Notes: generated by a model not told the origin, from the letters alone. A DNA stretch of 64,000 nucleotides from CALMEC01 sp963777565 (GCA_963777565.1 CAVZQZ010000009.1:744001-808000), one strand, 5' to 3'. Shown: positions 1 to 8,568, numbered from the stretch's first letter. A program made the numbers and translations.

Positions 1-366
1 GAGCTCGGCGTCGAGCGGGAAGCGACGGCCGATCACGGCGGGATCGTTCGCGTAGGCGATCATCCCGCGCGGCGTCCAGATGTCGACACTCGTGAGCCCC
101 GCCGACGTCGATGCCCGCGCCACGAATGCATCCAGACGAGCGATGGTCGCCGGGGCCAGACCGTCGCGCACGTCGTCGTCCGCGAGCGCGTCCACGATGG
201 CCGTATCGGCGATGACCTGCGCAGACCGTGTCGCCTGGCTCAGGGCGCCGTCGCGCATTTCGGCGCCGAGCACCCATGTCAGGGCGACACCGAGCCCGGC
301 CAGGGCGGTGATCGAGAGGATGCTGAACCAGCCCAGTACACCCGGGCGTTGCGACTTGAGCTTCAT
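1..366 (-). CDS. Membrane sensor protein, N-terminal part (cut by window edge)
   Basis: The reading frame is open from an ATG at 366 down to base 1 (122 codons) and leaves the window, so only the N-terminus is seen. Residues 12-34 form one membrane helix after a short basic start (MKLKSQRPG). The following extracytoplasmic segment has alternating helices and ends in a VDIWTPRG / YANDP stretch, as in the sensing domains of histidine kinases and diguanylate cyclases. The output domain lies outside the window, so kinase and cyclase cannot be told apart. It is divergent from the Fe-S operon that starts at 505. Confidence 0.75.
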   Translation of the reverse strand, partial: MKLKSQRPGVLGWFSILSITALAGLGVALTWVLGAEMRDGALSQATRSAQVIADTAIVDALADDDVRDGLAPATIARLDAFVARASTSAGLTSVDIWTPRGMIAYANDPAVIGRRFPLDAEL

Positions 367-453
367 TGACCGCCAGTAATTGGGGATTCCTGGTCGTATC
401 GGCACAACTTCGGACGGGCCTGAGTGCTCGAGGCCCGTGTATGGCGTGGCGTC

Positions 454-459
454 TACAAT
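454..459 (+). promoter_or_regulatory. Candidate -10 box of the sufU operon
   Basis: TACAAT matches the actinobacterial TANNNT consensus and stands about 45 nt before the ATG at 505. No convincing -35 element is visible 17 bp upstream. Confidence 0.4.
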
Positions 460-504
460 GGTTTCGGGCGGAGCGAGGTCACATATGCGCCGCCGGAACG
501 GGCT

Positions 505-954
505 ATGGGCGGAATCGACGACCTCTACCAGGAGCTGATCCTGGACCACTACAAGAATCGCCGGCATCGCGGCACGCTGGCGGCGCCGTCGATCGCCGTC
601 GATCACAACAATCCGCTGTGCGGCGATCAGGTCCACCTGGAGGTGCTCCTCGACGGCGAGACCGTCGCGGACCTCGGCCACGTGGGGGACGGCTGCTCCA
701 TCTCCCAGGCGTCCGCGTCGATGATGAGCGAGGTCGTCATCGGCCGCTCCACCGAGGAGGCGCTCGGGATCGTCGAGCATTTCCGGCGGGTGATGCACGG
801 CGACGAGCCGGCCGACGAGGACCGGCTGGGCGATGCGGTCGCGCTCGAGGGCGTCGCGAAGTTCCCGGCGCGGGTGAAATGCGCTTTGCTGTCATGGATG
901 GCGTTGAAGGACGCGATCGACACGTACGAGGGGAGCCGGCGCCATGACGACTGA
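505..954 (+). CDS. sufU: Fe-S cluster assembly protein SufU
   Basis: This 149-residue protein is a SufU/IscU-type zinc protein of the SUF system that receives sulfur from the cysteine desulfurase SufS. All three conserved cysteine motifs are present: NPLCGD near residue 39, GDGCSISQAS near 63, and VKCALLSW near 124. The GDGCSISQASASMM stretch and the spacing between the second and third Cys fit SufU rather than IscU. The open frame extends to a GTG at 424, but homology begins at MGGIDDLYQELI, so ATG 505 is chosen. The next gene overlaps its end by 11 nt. The SufBCDS core is not in the window. Confidence 0.92.
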   Translation: MGGIDDLYQELILDHYKNRRHRGTLAAPSIAVDHNNPLCGDQVHLEVLLDGETVADLGHVGDGCSISQASASMMSEVVIGRSTEEALGIVEHFRRVMHGDEPADEDRLGDAVALEGVAKFPARVKCALLSWMALKDAIDTYEGSRRHDD

Positions 955-1255
955 AGACGAGATTCGCGAAGCGATGAAGCAGGTCGAGGACCCGGAGCTC
1001 GGCGTCAACGTCGTGGACCTCGGGCTCCTCTACGGGGTCTCGCTCGACGAGCACGGCAAGGTGATCCTCGACATGACGCTCACGTCGATGGGCTGCCCGC
1101 TCACCGAACAGATCCTCGGCGATTCGCAGAAGGCGATCTTCCCGCTCGACGGCGTTCAGAGCGTCGACATCAACTGGGTATGGGACCCGCCCTGGTCGCC
1201 GGAGGCCATGACCGACGAGGGGAAGCTTATGATGAAGGTCATGGGGTTCATGTGA
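944..1255 (+). CDS. MIP18/DUF59 family Fe-S assembly protein (SufT-like)
   Basis: The 103-residue product has the DUF59 (MIP18/PaaD/SufT) fold signature: the N-terminal helix with VEDPELGVNVVDLGLLY, a core TLTSMGCPLTEQI holding the conserved Cys, and a C-terminal WDPPWSPEAM motif. Family members help Fe-S cluster maturation or transfer. The gene starts inside the last codons of sufU and ends with a 1-nt overlap onto the next gene, so the three are very probably one transcript. SufT is the most likely assignment by context; a PaaD role is less likely because no phenylacetate genes are near. Confidence 0.88.
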   Translation: MTTEDEIREAMKQVEDPELGVNVVDLGLLYGVSLDEHGKVILDMTLTSMGCPLTEQILGDSQKAIFPLDGVQSVDINWVWDPPWSPEAMTDEGKLMMKVMGFM

Positions 1256-1710
1256 TGAGCGATGCCGTGACCCACGCCGCGCCGACCGAGGCGCCGCCGG
1301 CGATGACGCTGGAAGAGAAGAAGGCCGCCGCCCGGGCGCGTGCGCGCGCCGCGAAGGAGGCTCAGGCGGCGGGCGCCGCCCAGGTCGACATCAGCAATGC
1401 CGCGGTTGCCTACATTCGGCAAGCCGCCGAGGAGCAGGGGAAGGAGCCGGGTGTCCGCCTGCGGATCCTCGCCGGCGGGTGCTCGGGGCTCGAGTACAAG
1501 CTCGATCTGCTGACGCCGGGCGAGTCTGCGGTGGAGGGCGAGCGCGAACTGGTGTCGAACGGCGTGCGACTGCTGATGGATCTCAAGAGCTCAATCCATG
1601 TGACGGGCTCGATGATCGACTACGAGTCGACCTTGTTGCGCCGCGGGTTCAAGATCAAGAATCCGAACGCCACGGCGACCTGCAGCTGCGGCGACAGCTT
1701 CGGGGTGTGA
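1255..1710 (+). CDS. A-type Fe-S carrier (HesB/IscA/ErpA family)
   Basis: This 151-residue protein carries the A-type carrier domain in residues ~45-151, with three conserved cysteines in GGCSGLEY and the terminal CSCGDSF motif. It delivers Fe-S clusters to apo-proteins. Residues 1-45 are an unusual Ala/Lys/Arg-rich extension (EEKKAAARARARAAKEA) likely to form a charged helix; typical ErpA/SufA proteins are about 110-120 residues and lack it. ATG 1255 shares one base with the preceding stop. It is the last gene of the sufU operon. Confidence 0.9.
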   Translation: MSDAVTHAAPTEAPPAMTLEEKKAAARARARAAKEAQAAGAAQVDISNAAVAYIRQAAEEQGKEPGVRLRILAGGCSGLEYKLDLLTPGESAVEGERELVSNGVRLLMDLKSSIHVTGSMIDYESTLLRRGFKIKNPNATATCSCGDSFGV

Positions 1711-1811
1711 CGCCGCTCGCCGGGCGGCGAGTCTCGGACGGGTTCTCGTTGCGAGGGGTGGCGTGACTCATGGCGCCCCCCAACGCCACGAGTCCGTCTT
1801 CCACCGCGTAG

Positions 1812-2015
1812 TCAGCGTTCTGGGTCGCAGCCTACGTCGCGGCCGGTGGTTGACAACGCCCATGCCTTCTCGAGCCGGTAGATCTCGGAGGCTTCCCGGA
1901 GGGAGTCGAACGCGCGGTTCCGCGCTGCGACGAACTCGTCCCAGCTCGGAGAGCCACGTTGCATCCTGGTCATCCGGACCTGGTCGCGGTCGTTCGGCTC
2001 AAAGTCGCCCTTCAT
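1812..2015 (-). CDS. Small hypothetical protein
   Basis: A 67-residue frame starts at ATG 2015 (MKGDFEPNDRDQVRMTRM) behind a strong Shine-Dalgarno (GGAGG, 8 nt upstream), which is the main support for it. The product is charged and soluble, with a predicted helix in SWDEFVAARNRAFDSLREAS, and has no recognised domain, signal or cysteine pattern apart from one Cys near the end. It lies downstream of the LuxR-type regulator on the same strand, with its own 165-nt leader containing a possible -10 box (TACCAT). Confidence 0.55.
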   Translation of the reverse strand: MKGDFEPNDRDQVRMTRMQRGSPSWDEFVAARNRAFDSLREASEIYRLEKAWALSTTGRDVGCDPER

Positions 2016-2182
2016 CTCGAGACCTCCACCCTTGATCGGCACCGGATCCGCCGTGGAGCCGGTGCGTTTCGATGGTAGGCCGCTCACCCGCCGGGCGACA
2101 TCGGTGAGGTCCACATGCTGTGTGTACGGGGGACATCGGACGCGGCCGCGACAGCCGCCCCTCCACCGACCCCGATGACTCC

Positions 2183-5062
2183 TCAGCTGAGCGGATTTGC
2201 GAGGTTCGTACCGCGGGCCAGCGCCCGCGCGAGTTCCGCCCGCGTTCGGATCCTGAGCTTCTTGTAGACCCTCGAGAGGGTTGCCTCGACGGTGCGCCTG
2301 CTGATGAAGAGCTGCGCGGCGATCTGGGGGTTCGTGAGGCCGTTGGCCGCGAGCTCGGCGACGCGCCGCTCGGCGTACGTGAGCCGGCCGTCGCGCGAGG
2401 GGGCCCAGGTGCGTTCGAGCTCGGCACGTGCGCGCTGCTCCCAGAGCGCGGCTCCCACCCCGCCGAAGATCCGGGCGGCGGTCTCGAGCGCCGCGCGCGA
2501 GGCGCGTCGCTGACGCCGCCGACGCTCGATCTGGCCGAGCAGCAGGAACGAGCGGCCCAACTCGATCGGCATCTCCGTCGCCTCGAGGCCGTGCACGGCT
2601 GCCGTCGCCTCGATTCGCGCCGCGTCGATGTCGCCACGCGCCGCGAGCAGCATCGCGCGGCAGCGCCGCGCCACCGCCAGCGTCCAGCCGCGCCCGAGCA
2701 GCACCGAGCGTTCCGCGAACGGCTCCAGCAGCCGCTCGGCGCGGGCATGGTCGCCGAGCGCGATCAGCGCCTCCACTGCGTCCGGGACGATGAAGACCGC
2801 CCCGGGCTCGAGCAGCGTGTCCCTGTCCAGCCCGTCGACCACGGGCTCGGCCCAGCGGAATGCCGCCTCCGCATCGCCCAGCGAGAGCTCGAGCTTCGCG
2901 AGTGCGCTCGGCATCCAGGGCGCGACGTATTGCTCCTCGGCGGCGAGGGCGATGGCCTCGCGCCCCCGGGCCCGAGCCGCCTCGACGTCTCCCGCCAGGG
3001 CGAGCGCCGTCACCTCCGCGCCCATTCCCCAGACAATCGGCAGCGGCGACCCGAGGTCCCACCCCGCGCGCATCTCCTCACGCGAGACCCAGGCCACGCG
3101 GGCCGCCTCGCCGCGCCAGGAGCTGAAGGTGACGAGATGAACGGCGATGTACGGCAGGTCCGCCACGGCGCCGAACAGGCGGCACCGACGCAGCTCGTCC
3201 TCCAGCGTCTCGACAGCGAACGCGAGATGGCCCGAGTAGCCGGCGGCGGTCGCCCACACCGCCTTCGGACGGAACTGGATCGGAACGGCCTTGCGCTCGT
3301 CGAACACCTCGTCAGCTCGGCGGAACTGCGCATCGTCGAACCCGCCACCCGAGAGCCAGCGGGTGATCCCCTCCACCGCGAGGGCCTCGCCGAGCGGTCC
3401 GTCGGGGCCCGCGGCCTCCGCGTGTCGCACCGCCTCCCGTGCGTGGCCGGCCACGGCCTCGGGATGGGCCCGCAGCTGGAACAGCGCGAACGCGATGCCC
3501 ATGTGCGCCGCCGCGCGCTCGACCGCGTCGTCGCCGAGGCGGGCCAAGGCACGTTCGAACACCTCGACCGCCTCCGTCAGCGACCGCGCCCACAGGCACA
3601 CCTCGCCGAGCAGGCGCAGCGCCCGTCCCCGGGTGTGATCGTCGACGTTGGCGAGCAGCTCGTCGAGGATGCGCCGCGCGTCGACGAGCTCGCCGATTCG
3701 CAGGTGCTGCTCGGCGCTCACGAGCGCCCGCTCGGCGGCCAGCCCGGCGTCGCGGGACGGGGTCAGTCGCCAGGCGCGCTCGGCGAGCTGGGCCGCGACG
3801 TCCACGGCCCCTCGCCGTGCCGCACCGTCCGCAGCGGATGCCAGCACCCCCGCCACGGTCGCGTCCGGGCCGGTCGCCGCCAATCCGAGGTGTCGTGCTC
3901 GCTCCTCGGGTTCGGCCGCGGTCGTCGCCAGGCGCGCGTGCACAGCCCGCCGGTCGGCGAGGGGCGCGGCCGCGTAGACCGCGACCTGGTAGAGCGGATG
4001 GAGGAAGGCGACGGTGCCGTCGTCGCCGATCCGGACGATGCCGGCCCGCTCCGCTCCGGCGAGTGCGCTCTCGCGGAGCGGCGGAACGGACGGAGCCGAG
4101 GTCGCCGCGGCCTCGAGGAGCGCGGCCGCGGTCTCGGGCGGAAGCTCCCGCACCCGCGCCTCGACCAGAAGACGGACGTCGTCGGGCACCGGCAGCGGCT
4201 CACTGCCCGGCGGCTCGCCGCCCGCGAGCACCGCTCGGCCGACTTCGATCGCGTGGAGCGGGTTGCCACGGGAGCTCCGGTGGATCCGGCGTGCGAGCCG
4301 CTCGGAGATGTTCGCGTCGAGGCGCTCGCACAGCACGTCGCGCATGTGCTCGGCATCGAGCGGCCCGAGCACGAGCCGATCCACGCGCGCCGGATCGACC
4401 GAGTGCTCGAGCGGACGCGGGTGCTCTCCCTCACCGGTGCGGACGGTGGCGATGACTCCGACGGGGAGCCCCTCCTGCCGCCGGAGGGCGAACTCGAGTG
4501 CGTGCGTCGACGCCGCGTCGACCCAGTTGAGGTCGTCGACAGCGACGAGCACCGGCCCGGCCTCGGCGACCCGCCTGAGGATCGTGGCGAGGGCCGCGGC
4601 GACCGTCTGCGGATCGGACTCCGACGTGCCCGGCTCGTCCCAGCGCAGCGCGATTCGCATCGCCGAGCGCTGCGGCGGGGGCAGGCCGTCGATCAGCGCC
4701 GGCCCGATCCCGTCGAGCAGCTCGATGAGTCCCGCGTGCGACAGCCGCACCGCCGCGCGGCTTGGGTTGCAGCGCATCACGGTGACTCCGCGCGACCGGG
4801 CGTCGAAGACGATCGCCTCGAAGAGCGCCGTCTTCCCGATGCCGGGCTCGCCCGCCACCACCAGGAGGCTGGGACCCTGCAGGAGGCTGTCGAGCAGCCG
4901 CCGACCCACGCCCAGCTCATCGCGTCGTCCCTTGATCAGGTTCGAGAGCACCGGCGGATCCCGATCGTTGCGCTCGACGAACGGTGATCGGATCCCGTCG
5001 ACGCGCTCGGCGCGGCTCGAGACTGCGAAACGCTCGTCCGTTCGTCTCTGAGGCACCGGCAC
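2183..5062 (-). CDS. Large LuxR-family ATP-binding transcriptional regulator (LAL-like)
   Basis: The product (959 residues from GTG 5062) has an N-terminal AAA/NACHT-like ATPase with Walker A GEPGIGKT at residues ~71-78 and Walker B LVAVDDLNW, a long TPR-like helical middle rich in Ala/Arg/Glu repeats, and a C-terminal LuxR helix-turn-helix of about 60 residues (LTYAERRVAELAANGLT, RRTVEATLSRVYKKL). This is the MalT/LAL architecture, in which ligand and ATP binding control DNA binding; the ligand is unknown. The frame stays open to 5215, but the extra 51 residues look non-coding and contain an AT-rich patch with a possible -10 (TATCTT at 5129-5134), so the start is put at 5062. Confidence 0.85.
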   Translation of the reverse strand: MPVPQRRTDERFAVSSRAERVDGIRSPFVERNDRDPPVLSNLIKGRRDELGVGRRLLDSLLQGPSLLVVAGEPGIGKTALFEAIVFDARSRGVTVMRCNPSRAAVRLSHAGLIELLDGIGPALIDGLPPPQRSAMRIALRWDEPGTSESDPQTVAAALATILRRVAEAGPVLVAVDDLNWVDAASTHALEFALRRQEGLPVGVIATVRTGEGEHPRPLEHSVDPARVDRLVLGPLDAEHMRDVLCERLDANISERLARRIHRSSRGNPLHAIEVGRAVLAGGEPPGSEPLPVPDDVRLLVEARVRELPPETAAALLEAAATSAPSVPPLRESALAGAERAGIVRIGDDGTVAFLHPLYQVAVYAAAPLADRRAVHARLATTAAEPEERARHLGLAATGPDATVAGVLASAADGAARRGAVDVAAQLAERAWRLTPSRDAGLAAERALVSAEQHLRIGELVDARRILDELLANVDDHTRGRALRLLGEVCLWARSLTEAVEVFERALARLGDDAVERAAAHMGIAFALFQLRAHPEAVAGHAREAVRHAEAAGPDGPLGEALAVEGITRWLSGGGFDDAQFRRADEVFDERKAVPIQFRPKAVWATAAGYSGHLAFAVETLEDELRRCRLFGAVADLPYIAVHLVTFSSWRGEAARVAWVSREEMRAGWDLGSPLPIVWGMGAEVTALALAGDVEAARARGREAIALAAEEQYVAPWMPSALAKLELSLGDAEAAFRWAEPVVDGLDRDTLLEPGAVFIVPDAVEALIALGDHARAERLLEPFAERSVLLGRGWTLAVARRCRAMLLAARGDIDAARIEATAAVHGLEATEMPIELGRSFLLLGQIERRRRQRRASRAALETAARIFGGVGAALWEQRARAELERTWAPSRDGRLTYAERRVAELAANGLTNPQIAAQLFISRRTVEATLSRVYKKLRIRTRAELARALARGTNLANPLS

Positions 5063-5195
5063 CTCACTGGTTTCCGGGGGATGGAGCGAGCGTAGCCACG
5101 CCTCGCCTCGACCCGCAAGGGTCGGTTCAAGATACGAATCGGAAAACACGTACTTTGAGACGGGTGACCCACGCGTCACGCGCCTGAGCGCAACG

Positions 5196-5528
5196 TCACG
5201 CGGGCGCCAGGGCACCCTTCGCCGGGTCGCCCGCGGGAATCGGCTCCATCACGATGACCTGCGCCGGGGCCGCGGACAGCGGTGCCACCGCGGCCCTGAA
5301 CGCGGCGAGGTGATCCGCGGCGAGATGGCGATCCAGTGCTTCCCTGCTGGTCCAGCGCTCCACGAGCACGAGCCGGTCGGGGCCGGCGAGATCCCGGTGG
5401 AGCGCGAACGTGATGCAGCCGTCCTCCGCGTGCGTCGGTGGGACGAGCGACCCGGTCATCAGGGCCTCGGCCTCTGCGCCCTTCCCCGCTGCGGCGCTGA
5501 TGATGGCAACCACGACTACCTCGGACAT
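5196..5528 (-). CDS. Antibiotic biosynthesis monooxygenase (ABM) domain protein
   Basis: The 110-residue protein has the dimeric alpha/beta-barrel ABM fold: an N-terminal strand SEVVVVAIISA, a helix AGKGAEAEALM, then CITFALHRDL and LVLVERWTSREALDRHLA. Members include small quinol monooxygenases (YgiN-like), which need no metal or flavin, and proteins of unknown activity. ATG 5528 follows a GAGGGAG ribosome-binding site. It stands just upstream of the LuxR-type regulator on the same strand, so the regulator could act on it or be co-transcribed. Confidence 0.85.
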   Translation of the reverse strand: MSEVVVVAIISAAAGKGAEAEALMTGSLVPPTHAEDGCITFALHRDLAGPDRLVLVERWTSREALDRHLAADHLAAFRAAVAPLSAAPAQVIVMEPIPAGDPAKGALAPA

Positions 5529-5652
5529 CGCGACTCCCTCTCTTCGGTTGGGCTCTGGACGGGCGACCGCTGCGGGCGGGCCCCGGCGAGGAGTATCCCA
5601 CCCGCCACCGCCACCGCCGGCCGTCCCGCATCCCAATGACCGTGGGGGCCGC

Positions 5653-6480
5653 TCAGAGCACGTCATGCCGGCGGTGGCGGAGTGCCGGCAGCCGTCCGCG
5701 GACCTCCGCGAGCAGGGCGAAGTCGAGGTCGGCCGTGATGACATCCTCCCCGTCCGATGCCTCGGCAAGGACCCGGCCCCAGGGGTCGACGATCATGCTG
5801 TGGCCGTGCGAGGAAGTCCCAGTGGCGTGGACGCCGGTCTGCCCGGCGGCGACGACGTAGGCCTGGTTCTCGATGGCCCGGGCCCGCAGGAGGGGCTCCC
5901 AGTGGGCCTGCCCCGTCACGGCGGTGAACGCGGACGGCACGGCGAGGATGTCGGCGCCGTCGAGCGACAACCGCCGGTAGAGTTCCGGGAAGCGCAGGTC
6001 GTAGCAGACGCTCAAACCGATCCGGTGGCCGAGGGCGTCCGCCACGACGACGTCCGACCCCGGGATCGCACCAGCTGACTCGCGATAGGTGTGCCCCCCG
6101 ACTTCGACGTCGAACAGGTGGAGTTTGCGGTACACGGCGCTCATCGAGCCGTCCGGCTGGATGAGGACGCTCGTGTTGTAGGCACGGTCTCCGCCCGGGA
6201 CGGCCTCGGAGATGCTGCCCGCGACGAGAGCGACCGCGTACCGGCGCGCCCAATCGCGAGCAGCACCGAGGGATTCGCCGTCGAGCGGCTCGGCCTGGGC
6301 GACCTGGCGCTCATCGACGTCGATCAGGTTCCATTTCTCGGGGAGGACCACGAGCTGAGCCCCGGCCCGAGCGGCGCTGCCGACCAGGGCCTCGGCCGCC
6401 GCGATGTTGCGCCGCCTGTCGGCCGTGCTGCTGAGCTGGACCGCCGCCGCGCGGACGACCCCCGTCGACGTCGTCTCCAC
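5653..6480 (-). CDS. Carbon-nitrogen hydrolase (Nit/omega-amidase type)
   Basis: This 275-residue enzyme belongs to the nitrilase superfamily. The Glu-Lys-Cys triad is visible: E48 in LPEKWN, K119 in YRKLHLF, C159 in SVCYDLRFPEL. The length, the HLFDV motif and the Asp-Leu-Arg-Phe-Pro-Glu segment after the Cys match the Nit1/Nit2 branch, which hydrolyses deaminated glutathione or omega-amides; the substrate is an inference. The start is GTG 6480 with GAGCGG upstream. Frames reaching 7467 run through the tRNA gene and are not the start. It is divergent from the NifU-like gene at 6562. Confidence 0.88.
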   Translation of the reverse strand: METTSTGVVRAAAVQLSSTADRRRNIAAAEALVGSAARAGAQLVVLPEKWNLIDVDERQVAQAEPLDGESLGAARDWARRYAVALVAGSISEAVPGGDRAYNTSVLIQPDGSMSAVYRKLHLFDVEVGGHTYRESAGAIPGSDVVVADALGHRIGLSVCYDLRFPELYRRLSLDGADILAVPSAFTAVTGQAHWEPLLRARAIENQAYVVAAGQTGVHATGTSSHGHSMIVDPWGRVLAEASDGEDVITADLDFALLAEVRGRLPALRHRRHDVL

Positions 6481-6561
6481 CCGCTCGACGATAGCGGGCT
6501 CGATCGGCACGAGGACGCTAGGCTTTGCATCGACCCGTCCACTCCCGTGCTGAGGTGAGTC

Positions 6562-6795
6562 ATGTCCGCTGCGGTCCTGGCGCGAATCGAAGAGGTGCTC
6601 GACGACATCCGTCCTGCGCTGCACTCCGACGGTGGGGACGTGGAGCTCGTCGACTTCGACGAGGAGGGATTCGTGCATCTGAACATGCTGGGCGCGTGCG
6701 GGGGCTGCCCGATGTCCACCGCGACGCTGGTCCTCGGCATCGAGGCGACGCTGCGGGAGCGGGTGCCCGAGGTCGAGGGCGTCATCCCGGTCTGA
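6562..6795 (+). CDS. NifU C-terminal domain protein (Nfu-type Fe-S carrier)
   Basis: The 77-residue product is a free-standing Nfu domain: DDIRPALHSDGGDVELVDFD followed by the CxxC cluster ligand in GACGGCPMS and a C-terminal helix. Nfu proteins carry 4Fe-4S clusters to targets. Here it stands alone, about 5 kb from the sufU operon. The start follows a GAGGTGAGTC leader. It is complementary in role to the A-type carrier at 1255. Confidence 0.9.
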   Translation: MSAAVLARIEEVLDDIRPALHSDGGDVELVDFDEEGFVHLNMLGACGGCPMSTATLVLGIEATLRERVPEVEGVIPV

Positions 6796-6943
6796 CCGCC
6801 GCCACGCCGGCGAGGCCGGCGGCGGCACCTCCGTCGGGAGCGCCCGTGCGGTCGCCGGGACGGCCCGTCCACGTGGGCCGACGTGACGTCGAGGTGCGTC
6901 CCACCGCGCGGGACCCCCAGCTGCGGGGGCCCCGTTGTCAACA

Positions 6944-7017
6944 TCGGGGTGCCCGGATTTGAACCGGGGACCTCTCCGACCCGAACGGAGCGCGCTACCA
7001 AGCTGCGCCACACCCCG
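6944..7017 (-). tRNA. tRNA-Pro (anticodon CGG)
   Basis: The reverse strand folds into a complete cloverleaf of 74 nt: acceptor stem CGGGGTG/CACCCCG with discriminator A, D-arm GCGCAGCTTGGTAGCGC, anticodon arm CTCCG-TTCGGGT-CGGAG giving anticodon CGG, and T-arm CCCGG-TTCAAAT-CCGGG. The 3' CCA is not encoded. It lies between the Nfu gene and the PAP2 gene. Confidence 0.96.
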
Positions 7018-7201
7018 ACGACAAGCCGAGGAATCGTACCGGGCGCGCCGCCCTCGCGCCAGGCACCGGTTCTGCAGGAAGATCCGGCAGAACGTCGAAG
7101 AACCACAATTTGGCGCGGTTGAGTTGGCCGCAACGTGTGGTTTACTTGGCCGTGACACCTTGGTCGACCCTGAGACACCCGGGGACCGAAGGACGAGCCA
7201 A

Positions 7202-8002
7202 ATGACACCGCCTGCCGACGACACACGTCCGGTCGACGCGCCCGTCCGGCGTGGGCCTATCGGTGCCTTTCGCGCCCGGCGCTGGACGGTGGAGGTGCTG
7301 CTCTTCGCGATCGCGCTCGTCGCGTACCAGCTGTCCCGCACGATCGTGATCGGCGACGCCCGCGACGCCGCGAGGAACGCCTGGGAGATCATCGGCATCG
7401 AGAAGGCCTTCGGGATCTTCTTCGAGTCGGATGTCCAACGCTGGGCGCTCGACAACCTGCACGTCACCCAGTTCTTGAACCACTTCTACGTGTGGGCGCA
7501 TCTCCCGGTGACGGCGGCGTTCTTCATCTGGCTGTATCGCCGCCACAAGGACGTCTATCCGTTCGTTCGCAACGCGTTCTTTGTCGCGAACGCCGCGGCC
7601 CTCGCGGTGTTCGTCGTGTTCCCGGTCGCGCCGCCTCGACTCATGACCGGCGAGGGGTTCGTCGACACGCTGTCGCTCATCAGCGGCATCGACCTGCACG
7701 CCGGCAACCTCTCGGGGTGGTTCAACCCGTTCGCGGCGGTCCCGTCGATGCACTTCGCCTACGCGCTCATGATCGGGGTTGTCGCCGCCATCCTGATCCG
7801 CCCCTGGCCGCTTCGGCTGCTGGTGCTCACCTATCCGATGCTCGTGTTCGTCACGATCGTCGGGACGGCGAACCACTACGTGTTCGACGCCTTCGCCGGT
7901 GGCGCCGTGATGTGCGCGGCGTTCGGGGCGACGGCGCTCTGGCTGCGGTGGCGACAGCGGGCCGCGCGCTCGACGTCGCCGAGGATGTGCACGGACACGT
8001 AG
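7202..8002 (+). CDS. PAP2-superfamily membrane protein (inositol-phosphotransferase-like)
   Basis: The 266-residue protein has about six membrane helices. The phosphatase motifs are recognisable: RPW near helix 5, VPSMHFAYA (PSxH), and NHYVFDAFAGG (the final His-Asp motif). The FPVAPPRLM segment before a loop and the PSMH spacing match the PAP2_3 (Aur1/inositolphosphotransferase-like) group common in actinobacteria, which acts on lipid-linked phosphates at the membrane. ATG 7202 follows GAAGGACG. Longer open frames starting before the tRNA are excluded. Confidence 0.82.
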   Translation: MTPPADDTRPVDAPVRRGPIGAFRARRWTVEVLLFAIALVAYQLSRTIVIGDARDAARNAWEIIGIEKAFGIFFESDVQRWALDNLHVTQFLNHFYVWAHLPVTAAFFIWLYRRHKDVYPFVRNAFFVANAAALAVFVVFPVAPPRLMTGEGFVDTLSLISGIDLHAGNLSGWFNPFAAVPSMHFAYALMIGVVAAILIRPWPLRLLVLTYPMLVFVTIVGTANHYVFDAFAGGAVMCAAFGATALWLRWRQRAARSTSPRMCTDT

Positions 8003-8141
8003 CCCGACTTCGGGAGCCGGGAATGTGGCAATCCGGTGACGGGACCGACTCGGGGTGGGTGGCGATCCCGGACGCGGAACGTCGCTCCGTGCACGCCCGT
8101 CCGCTTGTATCCAGGCTGTTCCCGGCGCTAGCCTTCCCGTT

Positions 8142-8171
8142 ATGGACGCGCAGGCCCGGTCGACGTGTTGA
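8142..8171 (+). CDS. Possible leader peptide MDAQARSTC
   Basis: A nine-codon frame (MDAQARSTC, stop at 8169-8171) begins exactly 7 nt after a TAGCCT -10-like box at 8129-8134, the spacing expected for a leaderless transcript. A terminator-like hairpin follows at 8208 and a small gene at 8266. The 3' part of the frame contains GGTCGA (8158-8163), which can pair with TCGACC at 8180-8185. This could be a translated attenuator; it rests on position and pairing only. Confidence 0.3.
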   Translation: MDAQARSTC

Positions 8172-8207
8172 CGCTCGCCTCGACCATGTCCGCTTCATCG
8201 CAGTTGC

Positions 8208-8240
8208 ACGACCCGCCAGGCTCAGCCGGCGGGTCGTTTT
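8208..8240 (+). terminator. Rho-independent-type hairpin just before the gene at 8266
   Basis: A perfect 10-bp stem, ACGACCCGCC / GGCGGGTCGT with a 10-nt loop, runs straight into TTTT. It ends only 25 nt before the ATG at 8266, so it is either the end of a short RNA or an attenuator of that gene. Confidence 0.65.
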
Positions 8241-8265
8241 CGTTGCGCCCCCACGAGGAGGAACG

Positions 8266-8463
8266 ATGGCAATCCACCTGACACCCGACGAGCTCTCCGA
8301 CGCGCTCGGCATGGAGAGCCGTGACATCGTCCGGCTCTGCCACGAGGAGTCCGTGCCGATCCTCCACGGCCGCATCGACAAGACCCTCTTCGTGTACACC
8401 ATGAAAGCCGCCGGCCGCAGCCTGCCCGACGACGCCGAGGTGCTGCTCCAGATGACGGGCTGA
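8266..8463 (+). CDS. Small hypothetical protein behind an attenuator-like leader
   Basis: The 65-residue product begins at ATG 8266, 5 nt after a strong GAGGAGG site. It reads LTPDELSDALGMESRDIVRLCHEESVPILHGRIDKTLF, a pattern resembling a helix-turn-helix or excisionase-like fold (two short helices then a beta wing), with one Cys; I do not recognise a family. No membrane segment or signal is present. The hairpin at 8208-8240 suggests regulated read-through. Confidence 0.75.
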   Translation: MAIHLTPDELSDALGMESRDIVRLCHEESVPILHGRIDKTLFVYTMKAAGRSLPDDAEVLLQMTG

Positions 8464-8568
8464 GCGTCCGTCCGCCCGTCGAAGCGGGCGCGACCGGGGG
8501 CGTGCGGCGGCGCCCAGACCCCGTGGTATCGTCGCGGCCGCCGTGGGCATGAGGAGGAAATAGGGTCG

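Noticed and set aside
2120..4987. A 955-codon open frame on the plus strand across the LuxR-type gene
   Set aside because: It lies antisense to a gene with clear Walker and helix-turn-helix motifs. Its translation is Arg/Pro-rich low complexity, typical of shadow frames in GC-rich DNA.
6935..7201. Upstream extension of the PAP2 gene and of the C-N hydrolase through the tRNA region
   Set aside because: Both extensions would cross a complete tRNA-Pro gene, so the starts at 7202 and 6480 are used.
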